Source of the DNA: Thermoplasmata archaeon | GTDB taxonomy: Archaea > Thermoplasmatota > Thermoplasmata > Halarchaeoplasmatales > Halarchaeoplasmataceae | DNA: 64,000 nucleotides | NCBI GenBank assembly: GCA_003554965.1 | Contig: PWHR01000038.1 | Location: 30,650 to 94,649, forward strand | Direction of reading: 5' to 3' | The notes under the pieces: generated by a model | What the model saw: only the letters and a program-made list of their open reading frames with translations | Told to the model about the DNA's origin: nothing | The model's database searches: none | Shown here: piece by piece, positions 16,442 to 25,217 of the stretch | Numbering within the stretch: position 1 is the stretch's first letter | How the letters are laid out: the number at the start of each line of letters is the position of its first letter | Position numbers and translations under genes: made by a program

Positions 16442-18277
16442 TCAGTCCAGTCGTTCTTCGGCCTTTTCGATGACTCTCTCCTTCTTTTCCTCGTACTCTT
16501 CCTTCAACTTTTCGCACTCCTCAAGTTTCTTCTCGACGAACTCTTCGTCATTAACATCCCCTAAATTTATCTTGACGTTCGCTATACCGCCGATTAAACC
16601 AGAATAAGCCATCTGCGCCGCTACCAAAGCGTCGCTGACCGCGTCTTTTTTACCGTGTTCGGCTGCTTCTTCTGCGATATCGATAACATCTGCAGAAGTC
16701 TTCGCCGTCTCCATCGGGACTTCAACAGCGTGCTTCAATCCATCCTGCATCGCTTTCTTCCTTTTCTCCCTTTCTTCCTGAGTAGATTTCGGCATCCTTT
16801 TCGCTTCCATGTACTTATCGAAGGCGCTAGTGTCCTCGTCGACACTTCTCAACAACTCTTTTTTCAACTCCTGGGCCTTATCCGCTACGGGCATCAGGAT
16901 CGGATCTACTTCTCCAGTACCTCTACCTCCAGTGCTGAGATTCGCGACCATAGAAGTAAGTGCGGCACCTAATGAACCTGCAAGAGCTGCGATACTGCCC
17001 CCGCCAGGAGTAGAAGAATCTCTTGAAACTTCGTGGACGAACTCATCCACGTCCATCTCAACTAGAGCGTCCTCCGGCCTGGTGGGTCCACCGATCAACT
17101 TCTCTTCAGTATCGAATTTTGCCACATCCCTCAAACCTAGAGACTGTATCGCGGTCTCTATCACATCTTGCTCGGGCACTCCCGTGGGCATGTTCATCTT
17201 TTCAAGATAGTATTTTCCAGTCCTTTTCAAAGCATCATAGGGAGCCAACCCGACGATCTCACTTCCAGTCACTCTCACACCCATCTTCCTGGCTCTTTCT
17301 CTGGCAAATTCATACACGTCGTGAAGCGAAGTTTTCTTGTAATCCGTGAGGTTTATCGATATCTGAGCTCTTTCATACTCATCGACGTACCAACCTATCG
17401 CTTTGCAGTGATCGAACTCACCTCTTTTCTTCACTGCCTTTCCTTCTAGGGACTCTACATCATAGTCATATTCTTTTTCAAGGAACTCCTTTAAGTCGTA
17501 TTCATGCTCTTGCTCAGTATGTTCATGCACCTCCTCGAATGAACTTCCGACGAAGTCACATTCACCGCATGGAAATTCGTCCTCACCGTATCTAACGATC
17601 CTTCCTTTCCAGTAATGTTGATCGTGACTTCCTTCCCTTTTTGCACGCCCTCTTCTCCTCATCTCTAGCGCGATATCCCATGCGACCTTCTTGTTTTTTG
17701 TATTAAGATTGATATTGTAAGCGATCAGGAACTCTCTAGCCCCTATGACAGTAGCTCCGGTTTTCTTAACATTTTCATTCCATTCCGCGGGACCATAGTC
17801 GGGCTCCCACTCAGGATCAGTCAATTTTTCATCTAAACCCTCATATTGCCCGCTCCGGATGGTCGCAAGGTTCTCTCTTTTTTTCTCCGTCGCCGCTTCC
17901 TCATACATGTAAACAGGTATCTCCAATTCTTCCCCGACCTTTTTAGCTAATCCATGAGCCATCTCGGCGCAGTCTTTCATTGTTACTCCCTTCACCGGGA
18001 CGAGAGGACAAACATCTGTAGCTCCCATCCTAGGATGACTCCCTTCATGTTCGCTCATATCTATCAATTCTGAAGCTTTTTTGATCATATTGAAAGCAAC
18101 TTCTTTGACTCCTTCAGGTGTGCCTACAAAGGTGACTACAGTTCGGTTAGTGTCGGCTCCCATATCAACATCTTTCAATTCTACCTCGTCCGAACTCTTA
18201 GCTTCGTCGGTGATCTCATCTATAACAGCTTCATCACGCCCTTCCGAGAAATTTGGTACACATTCTACTAGTTCCAT
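16442..18277 (-). CDS. ftcD: Bifunctional glutamate formiminotransferase / formimidoyl-THF cyclodeaminase with zinc-finger insertion
   Basis: The N-terminal part is formiminotransferase (ECVPNFSEGRD, MSEHEGSHPRMGATDVCPLV), and the C-terminal ~200 residues are cyclodeaminase (FVHEVSRDSSTPGGGSIAAL). Together they move the formimino group of histidine breakdown onto a folate carrier and release ammonia. Between about residues 230 and 285, inside the transferase part, an insertion holds CGECDF...HEHTEQEH, the spacing of a C2H2 zinc finger. After it the family sequence resumes (AIGWYVDEYERAQISINLTD). ATG 18277 is preferred to the GTG at 18286, as the protein begins MELVECVPNF. No other histidine-degradation gene is present. 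Confidence 0.9.
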   Translation of the reverse strand: MELVECVPNFSEGRDEAVIDEITDEAKSSDEVELKDVDMGADTNRTVVTFVGTPEGVKEVAFNMIKKASELIDMSEHEGSHPRMGATDVCPLVPVKGVTMKDCAEMAHGLAKKVGEELEIPVYMYEEAATEKKRENLATIRSGQYEGLDEKLTDPEWEPDYGPAEWNENVKKTGATVIGAREFLIAYNINLNTKNKKVAWDIALEMRRRGRAKREGSHDQHYWKGRIVRYGEDEFPCGECDFVGSSFEEVHEHTEQEHEYDLKEFLEKEYDYDVESLEGKAVKKRGEFDHCKAIGWYVDEYERAQISINLTDYKKTSLHDVYEFARERARKMGVRVTGSEIVGLAPYDALKRTGKYYLEKMNMPTGVPEQDVIETAIQSLGLRDVAKFDTEEKLIGGPTRPEDALVEMDVDEFVHEVSRDSSTPGGGSIAALAGSLGAALTSMVANLSTGGRGTGEVDPILMPVADKAQELKKELLRSVDEDTSAFDKYMEAKRMPKSTQEEREKRKKAMQDGLKHAVEVPMETAKTSADVIDIAEEAAEHGKKDAVSDALVAAQMAYSGLIGGIANVKINLGDVNDEEFVEKKLEECEKLKEEYEEKKERVIEKAEERLD

Positions 18278-18368
18278 GTTATCCACTAAAAGAGAAAAAA
18301 ATATGAAAGATAAAAATGTTTGGGAGACCCCTTATACATTAAGGAATGGCAGGAGTGTCGAAATCCGA

Positions 18369-18515
18369 TCACTTAAGGACCATCTCATCTCCACAGCATT
18401 GGAATTCACAGGGTGCGCACGTTTCATCTTCGGTATCGCAGCATTCTTCACATTCATTTACTACTTTAAGTTCCAGTCCGCAGTCTTCACAGGCGTATAC
18501 CTGTCCTTTTTCCAT
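18369..18515 (-). CDS. Desulforedoxin-like small cysteine-rich protein
   Basis: A 48-residue protein beginning MEKGQVYACEDCGLELKVV and ending CCGDEMVLK. These ends match desulforedoxin or the N-terminal domain of desulfoferrodoxin (Y-x-C-x2-C-G...CCG-x-x-M), which binds one Fe with four cysteines. Between them is an extra cysteine-rich insert with CEECC and CAPC, giving additional possible metal ligands. The frame extends upstream to 18584, but that part is not protein-like; the internal ATG 18515 gives the family start. It probably serves as a redox or metal-binding protein in oxidative stress; exact role unknown. Confidence 0.72.
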   Translation of the reverse strand: MEKGQVYACEDCGLELKVVNECEECCDTEDETCAPCEFQCCGDEMVLK

Positions 18516-18651
18516 ATCATGGCAGTTAGGCAAATAAATCACCGTTATCGAATGGGAGTTTCTATAAATAAATCTTTTGCACACTACCTACTCGACGAAT
18601 CACCAACCTTGACCCGAAATTTTAATAGTTCCAGTTTTGATTATACCGACG

Positions 18652-19608
18652 ATGCAAGAACTTTGGACAGAAAGATACAGGCCTGAAGAATTGAACGGGG
18701 TGTTGGGTCAACAAAACGTGATCGAAAAGCTGAAAGTATATATAAATGAAGAGAGCGTCCCCCATCTTCTATTTTCAGGTCCACCTGGCGTAGGTAAGAC
18801 CACCACCGCTTTAGCTTTCGCTAAGGAGATTTACGAGGATGGGGTGGGTGCAAATTTTATCGAACTCAACAAGAGCAGGGAAAGGGGCATCGATGCCATC
18901 AGAGGGAGAGTGAAAGAAGAAGCTAGGTCCCGGACTCTGTCTGATAAAGATATAAAGATCATATATATGGATCAGGCTGATGAGCTGACCGATGAAGCCC
19001 AGGCAGCATTCCGGAGAACGATGGAAAACTTTTCTAAAAACGTGAGGTTCATACTATCCTGTAAAAGTTCTTCCAAGATCATCGATCCCATCAAGTCTAG
19101 GTGTGCGACCTTCCGGTTTCGTCCTTTAGGAAAGGAGATGATCCGAAGATGGATTGAAAATATCCAAAAGAACGAGGGATTCGATATAGACGAGAACGCG
19201 GTCAATGTATTGATAAGGGTATCTGAGGGAAATCTGCGCAAACTGACAAATCTACTACAGATAGCGTATAACATCGATACGGATATAAATGAAGAGGTGA
19301 TCAAAACCGCGCTGAAACAAACCAAGAACGCTGACATAAGAGGTTTGATCTTAAGGGCGCAGCGTGGAAGATTTGAAGAAGTTAGGGAGGAACTTTTTGA
19401 CCTGTTGATCGAGGAGGGTTATCCTGCTGAAAACATATTGAAGATGATAAAGGAGGAGATTTATAACCTTCCTATGGATGAGGAGAGAAGAAAAAGGATA
19501 ATTTCAGAACTAGGAAAGATAGATTTTGATATGACCAGAGGTTCTAAAGAACAGATACACCTGCAGAGATTGATGGCCTTTTTATCCTTTCTGGGAGAAC
19601 GTAGGTGA
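18652..19608 (+). CDS. rfcS: Replication factor C small subunit (clamp loader) with altered Walker B
   Basis: AAA+ clamp-loader subunit that helps place PCNA on DNA: MQELWTERYRPEELNGVLGQ (RFC box), Walker A SGPPGVGKTTT, sensor 1 region FILSCKSSSKIIDPI, the SRC arginine-finger motif, and sensor 2 SEGNLRKLTN. The Walker B motif, normally DEAD, reads YMDQAD: Gln108 replaces the catalytic Glu. This change usually slows or abolishes ATP hydrolysis in AAA+ proteins, so this may be the non-hydrolysing paralog of a two-type RFC. TTTTAATAG (18620-18628) lies about 28 bp before ATG 18652, indicating a leaderless mRNA. Confidence 0.92.
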   Translation: MQELWTERYRPEELNGVLGQQNVIEKLKVYINEESVPHLLFSGPPGVGKTTTALAFAKEIYEDGVGANFIELNKSRERGIDAIRGRVKEEARSRTLSDKDIKIIYMDQADELTDEAQAAFRRTMENFSKNVRFILSCKSSSKIIDPIKSRCATFRFRPLGKEMIRRWIENIQKNEGFDIDENAVNVLIRVSEGNLRKLTNLLQIAYNIDTDINEEVIKTALKQTKNADIRGLILRAQRGRFEEVREELFDLLIEEGYPAENILKMIKEEIYNLPMDEERRKRIISELGKIDFDMTRGSKEQIHLQRLMAFLSFLGERR

Positions 19609-19640
19609 GGGCAAACAAACTAAGGGAGGGGCAGAAAAGT

Positions 19641-19648
19641 TATAAATA
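19641..19648 (+). promoter_or_regulatory. TATA box of the L10e gene
   Basis: A consensus TATAAATA preceded by purine-rich sequence. Its centre is about 30 bp before the ATG, so the mRNA is leaderless or nearly so. Confidence 0.6.
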
Positions 19649-19675
19649 GGGCGTGTTTATGGAATTGTTGATAGT

Positions 19676-20173
19676 ATGCCACAAAAACCGGGCAGTATGT
19701 ACAGAGAAGTTAAGGGTCAATCTTACACCCGTAAGGAGTACATCGGTGGAGTACCGCATGTCAGAGTCGGTCAGTTCACGATGGGCAACAGACAGGCGGA
19801 TTTCGATCATGAAGTCACTCTTATCTCAGAGGAAAGATGCCAGATCAGGGATTCAGCACTCGAAGCTGCTAGAGTAACCCTAACGAGAGTCCTGACCAAA
19901 AACCTTGGTGAAGAAAATTTCAGAGCGAAGATACTAGTTTACCCTCATCATGTGTTGAGGGAAAATAAACAGGCAACCGGTGCAGGAGCGGACAGATTGT
20001 CTGAAGGTATGAGGCGTTCCTTTGGTAAAAAAGTAGGCAACGCTGCTAGAGTCGATCCAGATCAGCCGATAATCAAAATTTGGGTCGATGAAGAAGGTCT
20101 AGAAGTCGCCAAAGAGGCTGCAAGGAAGGCCTCGATGAAGCTGCCGACGCCGTGCAGGAAAAAAGCTGACTGA
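19676..20173 (+). CDS. rpl10e: 50S ribosomal protein L10e (uL16 family)
   Basis: Large-subunit ribosomal protein. The sequence MPQKPGSMYREVKGQSYTRK, PHVRVGQFTMGN, and VYPHHVLRENKQATGAGADR with the C-terminal WVDEEGLEVAKEAARKAS are the standard family blocks. The length of 165 is typical of archaea. The ATG lies 30 bp after the TATA box. It is downstream of rfcS on the same strand but has its own promoter. Confidence 0.96.
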   Translation: MPQKPGSMYREVKGQSYTRKEYIGGVPHVRVGQFTMGNRQADFDHEVTLISEERCQIRDSALEAARVTLTRVLTKNLGEENFRAKILVYPHHVLRENKQATGAGADRLSEGMRRSFGKKVGNAARVDPDQPIIKIWVDEEGLEVAKEAARKASMKLPTPCRKKAD

Positions 20174-20188
20174 GAACTGATTTTGACT

Positions 20189-20614
20189 TCATCTTCCGCT
20201 TACTACCGCAACGGTAGTTTCTGTGTTTTTTAACACCCTCTCGGTAGTGCTACCGAGGAACAAATGGCTGAATCCCGAGAGGCCGTGCGTACTTATATAG
20301 ATTATATCGTTCTCTTCGCTTATTTCTGTTATGCGCTTGTATGGAGTCCCATCAATGAGCTTGGTTTCAAGCTCGACATCTCTCTTTTCGGCGGCTTCTT
20401 TCACTTTCTTAAGAGCTTCTTTCCCCTTCTTTTTGAAGCCCCCCTTGACGGAACGCTTTATGCTTTCATGATGTAGGCCCTCATACTCGGAACGATCTAT
20501 TACGTATATGGCAATAGCCTTGATGTCCAGCTTTTGAGCCATATCGAGTCCTTCGATCACTCCCCTCATCGCACACTCTGAGCCATCCGTCGGCAATATA
20601 ACTCTGTCATACAT
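20189..20614 (-). CDS. Universal stress protein (UspA family)
   Basis: A single Usp domain: starts MYDRVILPTDGSECAMRGV and ends with the nucleotide-binding signature STHGLSGFSHLFLGSTTERV (G-x2-G-x9-G-S/T), so it probably binds ATP. The length of 141 is normal. TTTTTTATAGAG lies about 30 bp upstream. It converges with rpl10e. Confidence 0.93.
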   Translation of the reverse strand: MYDRVILPTDGSECAMRGVIEGLDMAQKLDIKAIAIYVIDRSEYEGLHHESIKRSVKGGFKKKGKEALKKVKEAAEKRDVELETKLIDGTPYKRITEISEENDIIYISTHGLSGFSHLFLGSTTERVLKNTETTVAVVSGR

Positions 20615-20715
20615 ATTTTTCAGTTACTGTAAAGATACTACTCTATAAAAAATCTGTGGGAGCGATATCCTCCTGACCAATATCTTTTTAAACCATACCT
20701 TTCTTAATACCTACT

Positions 20716-21384
20716 ATGTCCAACGAGTCAGATGAACCATCAGGATCAGAAGAAGTCAACTCATATAACGATTACGACAGCCTACTCAAGGAGGCTAGAG
20801 AGAACCTACCTGAAGATATATCCCATCACGATCGATTTCAAGTGCCTGATATAGATATACTTCAGGAAGGTAACACGACCATATTCAAGAATTTTACCGA
20901 TGTGGCAGACATGATCAATCGCTCCCCAGAAAAGATTTTGAAGTTCCTCCTAGGTGAATTGGGTACGGCGGGAGAGAAGGAGAACGGAAGAGTAGTATTC
21001 AAAGGAAAGATCAGTCCGTCGAAGATAGAGGAAAAGATGGAAGATTACATAGAAAAGTTCGTATTATGTTCAGAATGTGGTAGACCCGACACCCGATTGG
21101 TCAAGGAAAACCGGATCGACATAATAAAATGCGATGCCTGTGGAGCTCACCGCCCGATAAAAGGCAAACAGGTGAAGACCGGAGCCTCGAAAAAGTCTGA
21201 AAAACTGGAAGAAGGTGAGATATACGAGCTTCTGATCCAGGATATCGGAAAAGAAGGTGATGGTGTAGCTAAAAAAGCCGGATACACCATATACGTCCCT
21301 GGGACGACGAAAGGGGATAAAGTAAAAGTAAGGATCAACAACAAAACTGGCAATCTGGCTTTTGGAAGTGTAGTCGGAGGTTGA
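20716..21384 (+). CDS. Translation initiation factor aIF2 subunit beta fused to a TRAM domain
   Basis: Beta subunit of the initiator-tRNA carrier aIF2. After an acidic N-terminus come the aIF2-beta fold (FKNFTDVADMINRSPEKILK, FLLGELGTAG) and the C-terminal zinc ribbon with Cys118, Cys121, Cys139 and Cys142. Residues about 160-222 are a TRAM domain (LLIQDIGKEGDGVAKKAGYT, VPGTTKGDKVKVRI), a small RNA-binding barrel. This form of aIF2-beta is found in some euryarchaea only. TTTTTAAACC lies about 28 bp before the ATG, so the mRNA is leaderless. The next gene starts 10 bp after the stop. Confidence 0.93.
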   Translation: MSNESDEPSGSEEVNSYNDYDSLLKEARENLPEDISHHDRFQVPDIDILQEGNTTIFKNFTDVADMINRSPEKILKFLLGELGTAGEKENGRVVFKGKISPSKIEEKMEDYIEKFVLCSECGRPDTRLVKENRIDIIKCDACGAHRPIKGKQVKTGASKKSEKLEEGEIYELLIQDIGKEGDGVAKKAGYTIYVPGTTKGDKVKVRINNKTGNLAFGSVVGG

Positions 21385-21394
21385 CCGGATTTAA

Positions 21395-22354
21395 ATGATA
21401 GAGATAAAACAAAAACATATTCCCGCTGTAGCGATAATCTGTATGCTCGTTATAGTTCACATGATAGCACTGAACGTGGTTCAGATCTATCCTCAAGAAT
21501 ATCAAGCATTGGGTGAAGAGGGTGCAGAGAATCCTTTCATCCCACTTTTATACATCGTTTTCATACTTGCTTTTACCGGTTTCATGCTTTTTCTTTTCAA
21601 ATATAAGAAAGGTAATGTTATTCAATATTTGATTTTAGCTGTTGTGGGGTTGACCCTTTTCTATGTTTTCTATCCCGTGTTATTTTATGCTGGAGCTAGG
21701 ATAGGGATATTGCCATTCGATTGGCCCTTCTTCGCTTCGGTCTCGTTAGGGATCGGTTTGACATACCTTCTTTACAAGAAACCAGAATGGTATGTGGTGA
21801 ACGGTTTGGGTATAATAATGGGGGCCGGAATTGCTGGTATATTCGGCATGACCTTTGGGATTTTACCGGTTTTCGTATTACTGATAGTTCTAGCAGTTTA
21901 TGATTTTATCTCAGTCTATAAGACAAAACATATGCTGTCCTTAGCTTCGGGAGTGATGGAACTCAAGACTCCTGTGATGATGGTCGTTCCTCAAAAGAAG
22001 GATTATTCCTATGCGAAGAAGAAAAAGGTTATGGATGAAGTTAAAGGGAATAAGGAAAGAGAGGCTATGTTTATTGGCCTTGGCGATATAATAATTCCTG
22101 GAATCCTACCTGTCTCGGCTAGTGTATATCTTGACCCTGCTGTTCAGGCAGCGGGGCACCCCGGACCTTTACTCGTGGCCGTAGGAAGTATAGTAGGTGC
22201 GGTATGCGGTATGATAATCCTCACTCGCTTCGTTCTGAAAGGCAAACCTCATGCAGGACTGCCTTTATTGAATTCAGGAGCAATATTGGGTTACTTGGTT
22301 ACTTATCTGATAATTTATCAGGATCTTACTTTTGGTATCACGATACCGTGGTAA
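21395..22354 (+). CDS. Presenilin / signal-peptide-peptidase type intramembrane aspartyl protease
   Basis: About nine membrane helices with the two catalytic motifs of the family: YD at LIVLAVYDFISVY (Asp170) and GLGD at MFIGLGDIIIPG (Asp231). The later PAL-like motif reads AGLPLLNSG (about 288-294), so the alanine of PAL is replaced. These enzymes cut transmembrane segments, for example leftover signal peptides. GGAGGTTGA at the end of the aIF2-beta gene lies about 10 nt before the ATG, so the two genes are co-transcribed. Substrates unknown. Confidence 0.9.
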   Translation: MIEIKQKHIPAVAIICMLVIVHMIALNVVQIYPQEYQALGEEGAENPFIPLLYIVFILAFTGFMLFLFKYKKGNVIQYLILAVVGLTLFYVFYPVLFYAGARIGILPFDWPFFASVSLGIGLTYLLYKKPEWYVVNGLGIIMGAGIAGIFGMTFGILPVFVLLIVLAVYDFISVYKTKHMLSLASGVMELKTPVMMVVPQKKDYSYAKKKKVMDEVKGNKEREAMFIGLGDIIIPGILPVSASVYLDPAVQAAGHPGPLLVAVGSIVGAVCGMIILTRFVLKGKPHAGLPLLNSGAILGYLVTYLIIYQDLTFGITIPW

Positions 22355-22405
22355 ATATTCTCAGACCGACAGTTTAAATAATCTAAGACCATCTTTTATC
22401 TACAG

Positions 22406-23059
22406 ATGAGTACAAAGAAGAAAAAAGTCAAAAAGAGATACGAGAGATGGACACCTCTTTACGATAAGATCGACAATTTTCCATTTATTTCTAGATATCA
22501 GAAGAAATGGAAAAAGAACGCTTTAGAAGCTCTTGATCTATCTGATGGAGATAAAGTTTTAGATATCGGAACCGGGACCGGTGAGATACTTCCATGGATA
22601 GTTGATAGGATGGAAGAAGGTGAGGTTATAGCTTCAGATATAAGTGAGGGCATGCTCGAAAGAGCGAGAGGTAGATTAAAAAAACTGGAGAATCTTCCTT
22701 TAGGAGTAGATATCAAAGTGGTGAAGGACGATATAGAATCATCAAAATTTCCAGATGATCATTTTGACAAGATGATCGCCACTTTTACTTTCACTACCGT
22801 GCCTCATCTAGAGAAAGCTGTATCGGAGTGTTCAAGGATTTTAAGGTCAGGAGGAAAGATGATAATCCTGGACACTGGAAGACCGGATTCGGTCTACGGT
22901 TATCTTTTGTTTTATCCCATGATGATATCGGCAAAAGTATTCGGGAAGACTCATATCGACAGGAACGTAAAAAATGCCTTAGCGGAGAAGTTCGAAGTAC
23001 AGCCGATCCAGAAGAACATGATGGGCATGGCCTATACTTTGGAATGTAGATCACCCTGA
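22406..23059 (+). CDS. Class I SAM-dependent methyltransferase
   Basis: The Rossmann-type fold shows DKVLDIGTGTGEILPWI (motif I), VIASDISEGMLERA (motif II) and DDHFDKMIATFTFTTVPHLE (motif IV region), close to the UbiE/MenG-like group. Substrate not identifiable. The sequence opens with a basic stretch MSTKKKKVKKRYERW. TTTAAATAA lies about 28 bp before the ATG, suggesting a leaderless mRNA. Confidence 0.88.
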   Translation: MSTKKKKVKKRYERWTPLYDKIDNFPFISRYQKKWKKNALEALDLSDGDKVLDIGTGTGEILPWIVDRMEEGEVIASDISEGMLERARGRLKKLENLPLGVDIKVVKDDIESSKFPDDHFDKMIATFTFTTVPHLEKAVSECSRILRSGGKMIILDTGRPDSVYGYLLFYPMMISAKVFGKTHIDRNVKNALAEKFEVQPIQKNMMGMAYTLECRSP

Positions 23060-23160
23060 TTTATGATCGTTTTTTCCATCCGTAATTAATAAGTACCATT
23101 AATGTTAATCCGTCAACAGTTGTCGATAATAACGAAAATAAAACAAGGAGTGTGGTAAAT

Positions 23161-25179
23161 TTGACAAAAAATGTTGCGAGTAAGAACGAAGAGGCAGGCA
23201 AGAAGTGGGTTAAAGAGGACCCTGATAAAGAAGACGTTTATTGGCCTAGTGAAGAACTGAAGAAGAAGGCGTGGATAAGCGATCCCAAGATATACAAGAA
23301 GGCCAAAGAGGATCCTAAGAAATTCTGGGCGGAGAAAGCCAAAGAGGCTTTGGACTGGTTCGAGGAGGGGGATGAGATATATGAAGAAGATCCACCCTAT
23401 TTCAACTGGTTCATAGGAAGCAAGACAAATCTGGCTTACAACTGCTTGGATAGACACCTCGAGGATAGAAGGAATCAGGCCGCTATAATATGGGAGCCAG
23501 AGCCGACGGATGAGAGCAATAGGATACTCACATACCAGGAACTCTACAGGGAAGTCAACAAGTTCGCCAATGCTCTCAAGGACCTTGGTGTCGAGAAAGG
23601 CGATGCAGTAACATTCTGGATGCCGATGATCCCCGAAACAGCGATAGCCGCTTTAGCGTGTCAAAGGATAGGAGCATGGCATTCGATAGTGTTCACAGCA
23701 TTCAGCCCTGATGCGGTCAAAGATCGTATGGATGATGCAGGTTCTGAACTCCTGATAACCGCAGACGGTTTCTACAGAGGAGGTAAGACCGCAACTCTGA
23801 AAGAAAAGATAGACCCGATACTTGAAGAACTCGGCACAGACAACTGTGTCGTCGTTAACAGGGCCGGTACAGAACCTGAGATGAAAGAAGGTAGAGATCA
23901 TTATTTCGATGAGTTGATCGAAGATAAAGAAAGTTATTGTGAACCGGAAAAACTTGATGCTGAAGATACTGGTTTCCTTCTGTATACTTCAGGAACAACC
24001 GGTAAACCGAAAGGGATCAAGCATTCTGTAGGCGCTTATGCGGCCCAGGCAGCTCTGACCACAAAATGGGTCTTCGATCTTCATGAAAATGACGTGTATT
24101 TCTCGACTGCTGACATGGGATGGATAACCGGTCACAGTTATTCACTTTATGGACCACTATTGAACGGCGGAACCACGTTGTGGTATGAGGGTTCACCGTA
24201 CTATCCGAACCCAGACCGCTGGTGGGATATAATAGAAAAATACGGAGCCAACATATTCTACACAGCTCCAACAGCGATAAGGGCTTTGAGGCAGAAAGGA
24301 TCGGATTGGATAGAAGATCATGACCTAAGTTCTTTGAGACTGTTGGGCTCTGTCGGAGAACCTATAGATCCGGATACCTGGAAATGGTTCTTCAATAAAG
24401 TGGGAGAAGGAAGATGTCCGATCGTAGACACTTACTGGCAGACCGAAACAGGCGGCATATTGTTGACCTCTTTGCCTGGTATAGGTCCGTTCGTGCCCGG
24501 TGTAGCCGGTCCAGCACTGCCCGGAATAACTTATGATGTGTTGGATGCAACAGGCGAACCGGTTGACGTAAACGAGAGCGGCAAGGTCGTGCAGAAGCCC
24601 CCGTTCGGTATAGGATTGCTGCGCGGTGTTTACAAAGCCCACGAAAAGTACAAAGCAGAGTACTGGAGTGAATACGGCGACAAGATCTACTTCTCCGGAG
24701 ACGGAGGAAGGAAAACAGAACATGAAGTCGGCGGTAACAGATTGATAGAGATAACCGGAAGGATCGACGACGTTCTAGAAGTCTCTGGACACCGTCTAGG
24801 TTCTGCGGAGATAGAGGACGCTATAAGCGATCTAGATGAGATCGTAGAGGTGGCTGTAGTACCGAAACCGCACGATGTGAAAGGAGAAGTTCCCGCTGTG
24901 TTCGCACTCTTGAAATCAGATGTTGAAGTGAGCGAAGAAATCGAAGAGAAGATAGTCAACATAGTCAGGGAGAAAGTCGGTCCTGTCGCGACTCCTGGAG
25001 CTATATACTTCGTGCCGGACGTACCGAGAACCGAGAGCGGTAAAGTGATCAGAAGATTCCTGAAGGGACTTGTGAAAGACGGCGAGCTAGGAGACATGAC
25101 CACTGCCAGCAATCCAGAATGTCTGAAGGAACTGGCTGAAATAACAGAATACAACGGACCAGAAGAATTCGAGTTCTAG
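23161..25179 (+). CDS. acs: Acetyl-CoA synthetase (AMP-forming)
   Basis: Makes acetyl-CoA from acetate, ATP and CoA. Conserved motifs in order: LLYTSGTTGKPKG (A3, ATP loop), GWITGHSYSLYGPL, VDTYWQTETGG (A5), YFSGDGGR (A7 region), GRIDDVLEVSGHRLGSAEIE (hinge A8), and PRTESGKVIRR with the catalytic lysine (A10). The length of about 670 is normal. The start is probably TTG 23161, 8 nt after GGAGTG; GTG 23152 sits on top of that site. Codon choice looks biased (AAC, TTC, TAC, GAC frequent), which suggests high expression. An ADP-forming acyl-CoA synthetase chain is also present at 35.7 kb. Confidence 0.96.
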   Translation: MTKNVASKNEEAGKKWVKEDPDKEDVYWPSEELKKKAWISDPKIYKKAKEDPKKFWAEKAKEALDWFEEGDEIYEEDPPYFNWFIGSKTNLAYNCLDRHLEDRRNQAAIIWEPEPTDESNRILTYQELYREVNKFANALKDLGVEKGDAVTFWMPMIPETAIAALACQRIGAWHSIVFTAFSPDAVKDRMDDAGSELLITADGFYRGGKTATLKEKIDPILEELGTDNCVVVNRAGTEPEMKEGRDHYFDELIEDKESYCEPEKLDAEDTGFLLYTSGTTGKPKGIKHSVGAYAAQAALTTKWVFDLHENDVYFSTADMGWITGHSYSLYGPLLNGGTTLWYEGSPYYPNPDRWWDIIEKYGANIFYTAPTAIRALRQKGSDWIEDHDLSSLRLLGSVGEPIDPDTWKWFFNKVGEGRCPIVDTYWQTETGGILLTSLPGIGPFVPGVAGPALPGITYDVLDATGEPVDVNESGKVVQKPPFGIGLLRGVYKAHEKYKAEYWSEYGDKIYFSGDGGRKTEHEVGGNRLIEITGRIDDVLEVSGHRLGSAEIEDAISDLDEIVEVAVVPKPHDVKGEVPAVFALLKSDVEVSEEIEEKIVNIVREKVGPVATPGAIYFVPDVPRTESGKVIRRFLKGLVKDGELGDMTTASNPECLKELAEITEYNGPEEFEF

Positions 25180-25217
25180 ATGGCTGAAATCCTTTAAGGT
25201 CCCCCAAACCCCTTTAT

